Below the pieces are notes generated by a model. It did not search any database. It was not told where the DNA came from and saw only the letters and a program-made list of their open reading frames with translations. Source: JAHEJX01 sp041605955 (lineage in GTDB: Bacteria > Actinomycetota > Acidimicrobiia > Spongiisociales > UBA5794). From it: a stretch of 64,000 bases of DNA. Below, one piece after another: positions 36,388 to 43,874 of this stretch; position 1 is the stretch's first letter, and every line of letters begins with the position of its first letter. The stretch spans positions 21,283 to 85,282 of the forward strand of contig JBFIXI010000009.1 in assembly GCA_041605955.1 (NCBI GenBank), written 5' to 3'. The position numbers and the translations under genes are program-made.

Positions 36388-37380
36388 TCACTCCCAGTTC
36401 TCGGCCACCTTCTTGGACGGCTGTACCCGGGGCGGCTCGCCGGGCATCTTCGGATAGTGGGGCGGCCACGGCGCTTCGCCGAGGCCGCGTTCCTCGTCGG
36501 CCGCCACCATCGCCAGGACGGCTTCGAGCCGTCCCGCCGCCTGATCGATATCGGCTGTCAGGTCCCCAACGTCGGCCCACCGCTCCTTGAAGGTCATGAC
36601 GTCCATGGTGGTGTGGTCGATCGTGGCGAGCTCCTCCCAGCGGAAAGGCGTCGAGATCCACCCGGTGTGACGAATCGAGTAGGCAGAGGCAATTGTCTTG
36701 TCCCACGCGTTCTGGTTGTAATCGATGAAGACGCCGTCGCGCTCCTCCTTCCACCACGCGGTGGTCACCAGCTCGTGGCGCCGCTCTAGCTCGCGGGCCA
36801 AGGCCAGACCGGCTCGCCTCACTTGGAAGTAGTCCCACTCCGGTTCCAACCGGACATAGACGTGGATGCCACGGTTGCCCGACGTCTTCGGCCAGCCGAC
36901 CAGGCCCACTTCGTCGAGCAGCTCCTTGACCGCGTGAGCCGCGTCGCGTGCGGCTTCGAAGTCGTAGCCGTCGGTGGGGTCGAGATCGAGGCGCAACTCG
37001 TCGGGATGGTCGAGGTCGTCGGCCCGGGCGTTCCACGGATTGAGGTCGAGGCAGTTTTGCTGCGCCATCCAGATGACATCACCGGCGTCGAGGGGGGCGA
37101 ACATCCGACCGGGGCGCGCCGAAGGGAACGTCACGTCCACCAGATTGCGGGCCCCTTTGGGACGTTTGACGAAGAGCGGCCGCTGGGCGACCCCGCCGTT
37201 CCACCGCTTCAGCAGACACGGCCGGTTGTAGACACCGCGCAACGCACCGTCCATGCACATCAAGAAGTGCTCCACGACATCGAGCTTCGTCCAGCCCTGG
37301 TCGGGGAACATCACCTTGTCGATGCTGGTGATTTCGATCGGGCGGCCGGAGACCTCCAGCTTTTTGGTGACGGTGGCCAT
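36388..37380 (-). CDS. LigD-type polymerase/primase domain protein
   Basis: 330 residues, ATG 37380. It matches the archaeo-eukaryotic primase-type polymerase domain of bacterial NHEJ LigD: start VTKKLEVSGRPIEITSIDKVMFP, catalytic acidic motif RLDLDPTDG, TSGNRGIHVYV and FIDYNQNAWDKTIASAYS. It would add or fill in nucleotides at double-strand ends. It is a stand-alone polymerase domain; no Ku, nuclease or ATP-dependent ligase gene is near, so partners would be elsewhere. Confidence 0.93.
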   Translation of the reverse strand: MATVTKKLEVSGRPIEITSIDKVMFPDQGWTKLDVVEHFLMCMDGALRGVYNRPCLLKRWNGGVAQRPLFVKRPKGARNLVDVTFPSARPGRMFAPLDAGDVIWMAQQNCLDLNPWNARADDLDHPDELRLDLDPTDGYDFEAARDAAHAVKELLDEVGLVGWPKTSGNRGIHVYVRLEPEWDYFQVRRAGLALARELERRHELVTTAWWKEERDGVFIDYNQNAWDKTIASAYSIRHTGWISTPFRWEELATIDHTTMDVMTFKERWADVGDLTADIDQAAGRLEAVLAMVAADEERGLGEAPWPPHYPKMPGEPPRVQPSKKVAENWE

Positions 37381-37463
37381 ACCCAGATTCTATGGCCCGC
37401 GCTTCTGCAGGCCCCGATCCTTGGACGCGCCGCCACCGTCTGAATAAGCGCCGCGTCTACCCC

Positions 37464-38792
37464 TCAGGACGGATCGGTCACCTGACCCAGGAAGAGCATC
37501 TCGCCCGTAGATCCGTGCTCGATCCAGAACAAGAAGGGCCGATCTGCGGTGAAGGTCGCCGGCGGGGGAAGCGAGGTGAGCCCCACGACGACCGCAGTGG
37601 CGGCGGCCGCCTCGGTCCCGTTCTCGTCCAGGGCGATGAAGGACTTGTGAAGAACATCCTGAACGAACAGCTCCACCGCATCGGTGATACCCGACAGATC
37701 TGCGGCCGCCGCGTCGAAGGCGTCGACCATGCCGAGACTCTGCAAGACCGGTTTGAGCCCTACCTCGCTCTCGAACTCGAACGAAGGCAGCGTGACGTCC
37801 ACTTCGAACCCACCCCAGGGAATGTCGAGATCCTCCGCCGTCAAGGAGGCGGCCAGCTCAGCCGGCGTCATTCCCGTCGGCGGCAGCATGACGACCATCG
37901 CCGCGTCGCCCGCATAAGGCAGGCGCAGCGCCGTGAACTTGTCGGTTGCGGCGTACAGCGTCCGCTGCTTGCCGTGCATGAGGGGCACGGTGACCGTGCT
38001 TCCGTCGAGCAAGGTGAACTCGCCGGGTGCGGTCTGCTCAGGATCGAACTTCTCGAGCCAGTTCGCTTTGAACCAGATGGCGTTCACCAGAACAAGCCGG
38101 GTGTCGACGGTGACGACCCCGGGGGGCAACAGGTCCTGGATCCGATCTTCGGTGACGTCCTCTACCCAACCGTTGATGACCTCCGCCGAGCCGTCGGGGT
38201 CGGCCACGAAGTCGACAACTCGCAGCCCGGCTCCGTAGTTGGTGGCGAGCACTTCGAGGTACTCGTCGGAGAACGGGAACCCGCCCTGGCCCCATGCGGA
38301 GTTGGCCGGCCGGATCGTGAATGGCTCTCGATCGTCCTCCTCGCCGGGCGGCTCGGGGTTCGCCAGGGCGGCGTCGATGAAGTTGCGCACCGCATGCAGC
38401 GTTGCATCGTCGACTTCGAGGTTGAGCACCGCGGCGATCTCGGCAGCCGTCGTTACCCGTGCTCCGGGGTACAGCATGCTGAGCGCGGTTGCGATCGAGT
38501 ACGGCGAGATCATCGAGTTCCCGTCGGCCGCGATCACTTCGAATAGGGCCAGACCCATCAGCGAGTCCCCCCGAACGACCCGACGCACATCGTCAGCCGT
38601 GACGTCGGGGACTGCGCGGGGAATATCGAGGCTCACGACTTCGCCGCTCACGAACGGTATCGAGGTGCTGGGCGGAGCGGTGATGGGGGGCTGCGAGCTG
38701 GTGGTGGTAGTGGTGGGATCGTCGGCCGACCCGCACGCCGCCACCACCAGTGCCGCAACCGCAAACAAGGCGGTGATGCGTCCGGCTCTCAT
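37464..38792 (-). CDS. Serpin-family protease inhibitor lipoprotein
   Basis: 442 residues. Lipoprotein signal with Cys 20 (AALVVAACGS), a Thr-rich linker, then a serpin fold (about 60-442): SLMGLALFEVIAADGNSMISPYSIATALSMLYPGA, VNAIWFKANW, RPFLFWIEH. The reactive-centre hinge reads GTEAAAATAVVVG, with small residues at P12-P9 as in inhibitory serpins; by counting, the cleaved bond is near Leu-Thr-Ser-Leu. It is probably anchored outside the membrane, guarding against serine or cysteine proteases. Serpins are uncommon in bacteria. Confidence 0.92.
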   Translation of the reverse strand: MRAGRITALFAVAALVVAACGSADDPTTTTTSSQPPITAPPSTSIPFVSGEVVSLDIPRAVPDVTADDVRRVVRGDSLMGLALFEVIAADGNSMISPYSIATALSMLYPGARVTTAAEIAAVLNLEVDDATLHAVRNFIDAALANPEPPGEEDDREPFTIRPANSAWGQGGFPFSDEYLEVLATNYGAGLRVVDFVADPDGSAEVINGWVEDVTEDRIQDLLPPGVVTVDTRLVLVNAIWFKANWLEKFDPEQTAPGEFTLLDGSTVTVPLMHGKQRTLYAATDKFTALRLPYAGDAAMVVMLPPTGMTPAELAASLTAEDLDIPWGGFEVDVTLPSFEFESEVGLKPVLQSLGMVDAFDAAAADLSGITDAVELFVQDVLHKSFIALDENGTEAAAATAVVVGLTSLPPPATFTADRPFLFWIEHGSTGEMLFLGQVTDPS

Positions 38793-38839
38793 ACCTCTCT
38801 GACGCTACGTCGCCGCAGCCGGTTCCCGATAGAGGCGAT

Positions 38840-39535
38840 CTACCTCTCGCGGAACGAGTCCATCATCAGCTCGAACGATGCCTGGAACGGGGCCAGCTGC
38901 AACGCGGTGTAAGTGATCACCCACTGGGCACTGCCCGTGAGGATCGAATAGCTGAGGCCCTCACCCCCGCCCAGCTCGGGCGGGAGGCGGTATGACACGA
39001 TCACGGTCTCTCCCGCCGGCAGCCACTCGACGCGGCCCTCGATGTCTTTGGCACCCAACCGGCCGATGTCCTTTTCCGCAAGGCTCACCAGCGCCTGCGC
39101 CCCAACCGGGGGCTTGTCGAGCCGCAGGATATTGATGTTGTTGGTGAACTCCAACGCCGAGTTGTCGAAGTCGAACGCAAACAGCTTGCCGCCTTGGGCG
39201 AACGTTTGCTGGATGGCCGGCAGCATCTCATCGAGCCCGGAGGCGGCGAGCTCGTCGAGAATCCCTTGCAGCTCGATGTCGCCGAAGCCGGCGACCAGCC
39301 AGCCGTCGGGCATCAGCATCTCGAAGCCGTCACCCTCGTACACGGAGAAGCCGGGTGGACTCGCGACCGGAGCCTGGGTCGTGGTCGTCGACAGATCTTG
39401 GGGCGATAGCGTGGTCGTGAGTGGGGCCCGGGAGCGCGTCGTCGACGGCGCCGCCGAGCCGCCGCAGGCGCCGGCGAGCAGGGCCAAGGACGCAAGGGCG
39501 GCCGCAGCGGTTCGAGCGCGGTACACGGTTCTCAC
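38840..39535 (-). CDS. Lipoprotein of LpqN/LpqT-like type
   Basis: 231 residues with lipobox LLAGACGG (Cys 24) and a Ser/Thr-rich linker to about residue 58. A globular domain follows that begins PGFSVYEGDGFEMLMPDGWLV. Its overall pattern (membrane-protein-like stability domain, MDSF near the C-terminus) recalls mycobacterial LpqN/PsbP-like lipoproteins, but this is weak. It follows the serpin gene region on the same strand and may be part of a lipoprotein group (37464-40885). Confidence 0.75.
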   Translation of the reverse strand: MRTVYRARTAAAALASLALLAGACGGSAAPSTTRSRAPLTTTLSPQDLSTTTTQAPVASPPGFSVYEGDGFEMLMPDGWLVAGFGDIELQGILDELAASGLDEMLPAIQQTFAQGGKLFAFDFDNSALEFTNNINILRLDKPPVGAQALVSLAEKDIGRLGAKDIEGRVEWLPAGETVIVSYRLPPELGGGEGLSYSILTGSAQWVITYTALQLAPFQASFELMMDSFRER

Positions 39536-39586
39536 GGTGCCCCTTGATTCGGCACGATGCGCGGCGGGCTGAAGCCCTGGGTGCGC

Positions 39587-40021
39587 CTAGAGCTTGAGGC
39601 GGTAGACGTTGGTGTCGCGCATCTCGAACCCGAGCCGCGTATAGAGCCGGTTGGCGGCCTCGCGAGCCGGCCGCGAGGTGAGCCCCACCGCCTTGGCGCC
39701 GGCGCGGCGGGCCCGGTCGACGGCAGCGTTTGTCAGCAGCTCGCCGACACCTTGGCCGCGGACTGCCTCGTCGACCACCACGTCCTCGATGCGGGCCTGC
39801 AGGCCGGTCGGGATCCGGAAGAATGCAAGCGTCAGGGTGCCGATGATCGACTCGGAATCGGTGTCACGGGCGATGTATAGGACGATGTTGGGATCGGCCG
39901 CCATCTGGGACAGCTCGTCCGCCGACGGGGGCGGGTTCGATGACGACAACTGAGGGATGAGGCGATCGAAGGCTGCCATGACCTCGTCGGTGACTTCGAC
40001 CAATTCCGTGATGTGAACCAT
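39587..40021 (-). CDS. GNAT-family N-acetyltransferase
   Basis: 144 residues from ATG 40021. The acetyl-CoA-binding motif is EDVVVDEAVRGQGVGELL, followed by GFEMRDTNVYRLKL at the C-terminus. Length and layout match single-domain GNATs. Substrate unknown. Confidence 0.92.
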   Translation of the reverse strand: MVHITELVEVTDEVMAAFDRLIPQLSSSNPPPSADELSQMAADPNIVLYIARDTDSESIIGTLTLAFFRIPTGLQARIEDVVVDEAVRGQGVGELLTNAAVDRARRAGAKAVGLTSRPAREAANRLYTRLGFEMRDTNVYRLKL

Positions 40022-40105
40022 TCGTGGCAGTCTACGAGGGCCGGCTACGCGCAGTGGCCGACCCGATGGGGGTCGGCCACTCGTCGGGGGGTCGGGCAGC
40101 TCTCA

Positions 40106-40885
40106 CTAGACGCAGATACCGTCCGCGTCGACGCCGCGGGCACACAGCGACGTCTGTTCGACGGCCATCAGGCTGAAGCCTCCGTCGTCCGGCTGGCCCA
40201 AGATGACCAGGCGGATTCCGAACACAGCATCATCACCCAGGCCGATCACGTCGATGGTGACCTCTCCGAGGTCGCCCGTGGCCGGTTCTACTGTCACCGT
40301 GACGCGCGACGGCGGATCGTCGGACTTGACCACGTCGGCGACGATGTCGGCCAGTTCCAGCATCGTGTCGGCACGCGGGATCTCGCCGAGATCGTCCACG
40401 ATGGCCAAAGTGATGTCGTCCGTGGCTCCGATGTAGGCAACGAATCGAGATGACACCCAGCCGACCGTGCCGTCGGCGTCGACCTCGTACCAGATCGAGG
40501 CGGGCAGCTGCCTTGCATTGCCCTTGGCGATCAGACGGTCATAGGTGGGTTCGAGGCCGCGCAAGATCTCCTGATCGGTGCCGGGAGCGGCCCGCAGGTT
40601 GAGGACGTCGTCGAACTCCACGCCGACGACCGCGATTCGGTCACCAGCCCGGGGGCCGATGTCGATCGGGTCGCCCGGGAGGGTGGTCGTGGTGGTCGTG
40701 GGCGGCTCGGTAGTGGTAGTCGTTGTTGTTGTTGTCGTCGTTGCTGCGGTCGTGGTGGGCGCCGCCGTGGTAGTGGTCGGCTCGGCGGTTGTCGCCGGCG
40801 GTGCAGTCGTAGTGGTCTCTGCGGTCGATCCGCACGCCGCCGCCAGGAGCGCCAAGGTCAACAAGGGGATCGCAAGCCGCTGCAT
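40106..40885 (-). CDS. SH3-like-domain lipoprotein with poly-Thr linker
   Basis: 259 residues from ATG 40885 (GGAGG six bases upstream). Lipobox LLAAACGS, then a poly-Thr/Pro linker of about 55 residues, then a bacterial SH3-type domain (RIAVVGVEFDDVLNLRAAPGTDQEILRGL...WYEVDADGTVGWVSSRFVAYIG). A further C-terminal domain of about 90 residues ends in GVDADGICV. Bacterial SH3 domains often bind cell-wall peptide. Its upstream region contains the 68-bp hairpin array. Confidence 0.85.
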   Translation of the reverse strand: MQRLAIPLLTLALLAAACGSTAETTTTAPPATTAEPTTTTAAPTTTAATTTTTTTTTTTEPPTTTTTTLPGDPIDIGPRAGDRIAVVGVEFDDVLNLRAAPGTDQEILRGLEPTYDRLIAKGNARQLPASIWYEVDADGTVGWVSSRFVAYIGATDDITLAIVDDLGEIPRADTMLELADIVADVVKSDDPPSRVTVTVEPATGDLGEVTIDVIGLGDDAVFGIRLVILGQPDDGGFSLMAVEQTSLCARGVDADGICV

Positions 40886-41000
40886 AACAGCCTCCAATCA
40901 TCGGCTCTCGCCGTTTGAACGCTGGCTCTGAAGCTGAGGTTCCTACCGCGATCCTATGGGTTGGCCCGTCGGTGGGTAGAGGCGAAGTCCTCACTGCGAG
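40886..41000. other. Region upstream of the SH3 lipoprotein gene
   Basis: Between the lipoprotein start and the hairpin array. No confident promoter hexamers, ORF or RNA were seen; the plus-strand frame crossing it lacks a recognisable product. Confidence 0.35.
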
Positions 41001-41240
41001 TGCGCGACTGACCTCGCCGTTGTTGGGCGGGGCCAGCCTTGCGTTCGCGTCTCGTCTGGTTGGGCGAATGCGCGACTGGCCCCGCCGTTGTTGGGCGGGG
41101 TCAGCTTCGCGTTCGCGTTACGTCGGGTTGGGTGAATGCGCGACTGGCCCCGCCGTTGTTGGGCGGTGTCAGCTTCGCGTTCGCGTTTCGTCTGGTTGGG
41201 CGAATGCGCGACTGACCCCGCCCTTAACGGGCGGGGTCAG
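41001..41240. repeat. Four tandem 68-bp repeats, each with a 29-bp hairpin
   Basis: Copies begin at 41001, 41069, 41137 and 41205 and share TGCGCGACTG, followed by a palindrome and a TTCGCGTTCGCGTTTCGTC-like spacer. Hairpins lie at 41008-41036, 41076-41104, 41144-41172 and 41212-41240. The fourth is nearly perfect (GACCCCGCCC with GGGCGGGGTC around TTAAC). The array is immediately downstream of hsp20 on the minus strand. Confidence 0.85.
41212..41240 (-). terminator. GC-rich hairpin, likely hsp20 terminator
   Basis: CTGACCCCGCCC pairs with GGGCGGGGTCAG across a short TTAAC loop, about 28 bases beyond the hsp20 stop at 41269. It is the best-paired unit of the four-copy array, suggesting the array arose by amplification of this terminator. 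Confidence 0.55.
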
Positions 41241-41268
41241 CCTCGTGGCAGCGGTGGGAGGGGGAGAG

Positions 41269-41730
41269 TTACCGCTGCACGGACACGGTCACCTTGCGGG
41301 GCAGCTCGGCAGGCTGCTTGGGCACGGTGACCTCGAGAATTCCATTGCTCGACGTCGCCGTCACCGCATCTACGTCAACCTCATCGGCGAGGCGAATCTT
41401 CCGGATGAACTTGCCTTCGACGATCTCGCGCCGCCGGTATTTCAGACCGTCCTCCTCGGTCTCTTCGGTTCCGGAGTCGAAGCTGCGACTACCGGCGATG
41501 CTCAAGACATCTTCCTCGAGGGTCACGTCGATGGAGTCTGGATCGATGCCGGGCAGCTCCGCCCGAACGATGAACTCGGCTTCTGTTTCAGCAATGTCGA
41601 CGCGGGGAGTCCAGCTATCGACGGCAAAGCCTGATTCACGCCCGGGCAAGGGACGATCAAAGAGCCGGTTCAAATCGTCGAACAAGGTCGTGCCGACAAG
41701 CGCAAACGGGTCGAACTTGGTGATTGCCAT
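41269..41730 (-). CDS. Hsp20 small heat-shock protein (second copy)
   Basis: 153 residues from ATG 41730 with GAGGAG upstream (MAITKFDPF, as in the first paralogue). Alpha-crystallin domain about 40-145 (VDIAETEAEFIVRAELPGIDPDSIDVTLEEDVLSIAG; GILEVTVPKQ). Its ending (PRKVTVSVQR) lacks the clear I-x-I anchor of the other copy. It functions as an ATP-independent holdase. Confidence 0.95.
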   Translation of the reverse strand: MAITKFDPFALVGTTLFDDLNRLFDRPLPGRESGFAVDSWTPRVDIAETEAEFIVRAELPGIDPDSIDVTLEEDVLSIAGSRSFDSGTEETEEDGLKYRRREIVEGKFIRKIRLADEVDVDAVTATSSNGILEVTVPKQPAELPRKVTVSVQR

Positions 41731-42008
41731 GGTACTCCTCACGAACGATCAGAATTGATGATCTCAAAGACAGAACCTCAGTCAATCTGAGTCTATTCCT
41801 ATCAGATCAATAATAATCCCCAGGAGGTGTCGTCTGGTCGAGCTGCCGGGCCATAACGTCACGACCCCCCGAGATCGTCGGCACCGGGGAATCTCCGACG
41901 CCGGTGCCGAGCCAGCCTCGGGCCACCCCCGGGCCGGTCACATCGCGGCGGTTGAGAGTTAAGCGGCGGAGGTGGCATCCTGGGCGAGATCAGATAGGGT
42001 TGCCGCGG
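41731..42008. promoter_or_regulatory. Hsp20 upstream region with CTCAG-N5-CTGAG inverted repeat
   Basis: An AT-rich stretch at about 41750-41820 contains CTCAG TCAAT CTGAG (41777-41791), 47 bases before hsp20, a possible operator. It does not match the HAIR (CTTGAGT-N7-ACTCAAG) or CIRCE consensus. No sigma-B-type promoter was found here. The rest up to surE is GC-rich and featureless. Confidence 0.35.
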
Positions 42009-42797
42009 ATGTCTTTCATCCTTCTGACCAACGATGACGGCGTGGATTCGCTCTCGCTCCCTTCGCTGGCGCGCGCCCTGGAGGAGAGCAGCCCGGTGCG
42101 GGTGGCGGCACCCGCCGTGGAGCGAAGCTGGATCGGCAAGGCCATCTCGCGGTTCGAAGAGGTTCCGGTCAAGGAGGTGGAGCGGTCGGGCATAACGATG
42201 TTCTCGGTCGCCGGCTATCCGGCAGACGCTGTGCAGCTGGGCATCCATCGCCTGTTTGGTGAGAAAGCCTCGATGGTGGTGAGCGGCGTCAACATCGGTG
42301 CCAACTTCGGTTCTGCCTACATCGCCGGCTCCGGAACGGTCGGTGCGGCTCTCGAGGCGTCGATCGCCGGCATCCCTTCGTTCGCTTTCTCCGCGGTCTC
42401 GGTTGGCCATTTCCGAGAGTGGGCGGCCTACATGCGCACCCCCGAGTCGGTCGCCGACTGGGAGCGGTTTGCCGCCATCAGCGCCTCGATCGTTGCTGAG
42501 GTGATGGCCTACGGGTTCCCCGCCGGGGTCGACGTCGTCAGCGTCAACATGCCTGCCGAGGCGCAGCTCGATACCCCCCGCTGCGTGACCCACGTCGCCA
42601 AGTCGATCTACGGCCCGTTGTTCAAGGAACAGGCTCCCGGCATCTTCAAGCACGACTGGACGTCCGACATGGAAGTGGTGGACGCGCTGTGGGGCTCGGA
42701 TGTGCAAGTCGTCGCCGATGGCAAGATCGCGGTGACCCCGATCTCATTGGCGGCGGTGGGCGTCGACTCTCCACAGCTACGTGAGCTGTGGAGCTGA
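42009..42797 (+). CDS. surE: SurE-family 5'/3'-nucleotidase
   Basis: 262 residues from ATG 42009; the upstream extension to 41904 looks non-coding. The N-terminus has the metal-binding LLTNDDGV motif, then VVSGVNIGANFG and SGTVGAALEA, all SurE hallmarks. It removes phosphate from nucleoside monophosphates and is often stress-linked. It converges with the mscS gene. The acid-phosphatase variants of this family cannot be excluded. Confidence 0.93.
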   Translation: MSFILLTNDDGVDSLSLPSLARALEESSPVRVAAPAVERSWIGKAISRFEEVPVKEVERSGITMFSVAGYPADAVQLGIHRLFGEKASMVVSGVNIGANFGSAYIAGSGTVGAALEASIAGIPSFAFSAVSVGHFREWAAYMRTPESVADWERFAAISASIVAEVMAYGFPAGVDVVSVNMPAEAQLDTPRCVTHVAKSIYGPLFKEQAPGIFKHDWTSDMEVVDALWGSDVQVVADGKIAVTPISLAAVGVDSPQLRELWS

Positions 42798-42801
42798 GGG
42801 C

Positions 42802-43674
42802 TCAGCCGTCGGCCACCTGGTTGGCGTAGTGAATCACATGCTGGGGGAACGGAATCCCGATCCCCGCCGCGTCGAGCGCCTTCTTGACCTGGCGGGCCAC
42901 CGCGTCGCGCACTCGCCATTCGACGGCGATCTCCGGGTCGTGCCAGAAGCGGACCGCGATATCGATGCTCGATCCGCCGAAGTTGTGCACGAAAGCCTCC
43001 GGCGCCGGATCGGACGTAACGCCCTCGACCCGGTGGACGGCCTCCAGGATCACGCGAGTGGCTTCGTCTAGATCGGCGTTGTACTCGACCCCCACCCCCA
43101 GGGTCGTACGCCGCGAGCCGAGGGTCGTGTGGTTGAGGAGTGGTTCTTTCCACACGATTCCGTTGGGGACGAAGACCCGCTCTCCCTCATAGGTGCGCAG
43201 TTCGAGAGCCCGCAGATTAATGTCCTCGACCGTGCCGCTGTAGCCCGCCGTGGTGATCTGATCTCCGGCGGTGATCGGTCGTCGCAGCGACATGAGGATG
43301 CCGGCGATGAAGTTCTCGAGGATGTCCTGGAAGGCGAACGCCAACGCCAGACCGGCGAGTCCCAGGATCCCCAGCAGCGGCGCCACCGACACGTTCACCC
43401 GGTTGAGGGCATAGATGAACCCAACGGCGAAGATGGCGAAGGCGACCAGGCGCCCCAGCAACCGGGCGACCAGGGCATCGGCCCTCGCCCCTACCGCTCG
43501 TTGGGTGAGGGCGCGGCCAATGGTCGCCAGGATGATGGCGCCCACGATCAACCCCCCGGCGAGCAGCCAGTCTTCCAGACTCAGTGACGACAGCTGGTCG
43601 AGTGTCGAGGAATCGCCCTCGTCGGAGCTGACCGCGGCGATCGTGCCTGCGGCGGTGGTCAACGATGATGACAT
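42802..43674 (-). CDS. MscS-family mechanosensitive channel
   Basis: 290 residues from ATG 43674 (GAAAGGAC upstream). Three membrane helices (about 36-56, 75-97, 103-125), the last with the pore pattern LGLAGLALAFAFQDILENFIAGI. The beta domain (GDQITTAGYSGTVEDINLRA, RTYEGERVFVPN) and C-terminal alpha-beta domain follow. It releases solutes on hypo-osmotic shock. A sigma-B-type promoter lies 43 bases upstream. Confidence 0.94.
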   Translation of the reverse strand: MSSSLTTAAGTIAAVSSDEGDSSTLDQLSSLSLEDWLLAGGLIVGAIILATIGRALTQRAVGARADALVARLLGRLVAFAIFAVGFIYALNRVNVSVAPLLGILGLAGLALAFAFQDILENFIAGILMSLRRPITAGDQITTAGYSGTVEDINLRALELRTYEGERVFVPNGIVWKEPLLNHTTLGSRRTTLGVGVEYNADLDEATRVILEAVHRVEGVTSDPAPEAFVHNFGGSSIDIAVRFWHDPEIAVEWRVRDAVARQVKKALDAAGIGIPFPQHVIHYANQVADG

Positions 43675-43717
43675 GATGGTGCGGGTCCTTTCGTGCGACG
43701 CCAGTCAACCTAAATCC

Positions 43718-43743
43718 GTACCCCGGCGGTGTCGCCACAAAAC
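43718..43743 (-). promoter_or_regulatory. Sigma-B-type promoter for mscS
   Basis: Minus-strand GTTT (43743-43740), 16-base spacer, GGGTAC (43723-43718). The -10 ends 43 bases before the ATG. Confidence 0.7.
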
Positions 43744-43803
43744 AGTTGCCTAGAGAACAACCCGTCCCGGGCAAGGCAACCGGCTGCGACGGTACAGTCG
43801 GCG

Positions 43804-43828
43804 GTTGAGCAGTCGGGAAGCCGGGTAA
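43804..43828 (+). promoter_or_regulatory. Probable sigma-B-type promoter for the DUF2254 gene
   Basis: GTTG (43804-43807), 15-base spacer, GGGTAA (43823-43828), 46 bases before GTG 43875. One mismatch in the -35, so weaker than the others. Confidence 0.5.
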
Positions 43829-43874
43829 GTACTCGCCGGGTGCCAACCCACCATCGCTACGTCGGGAGGCGCAC

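Noticed and set aside
40915..41634. 239-codon plus-strand ORF through the hairpin array and antisense to hsp20
   Set aside because: The repeated peptide simply translates the 68-bp repeats, and the rest is antisense to a clear Hsp20 gene.
43744..43874. Riboswitch-like GC-rich leader before the DUF2254 gene
   Set aside because: I compared it from memory with c-di-AMP, SAM, cobalamin and other actinobacterial classes and found no matching conserved core; the sigma-B-type promoter start would fall inside it.
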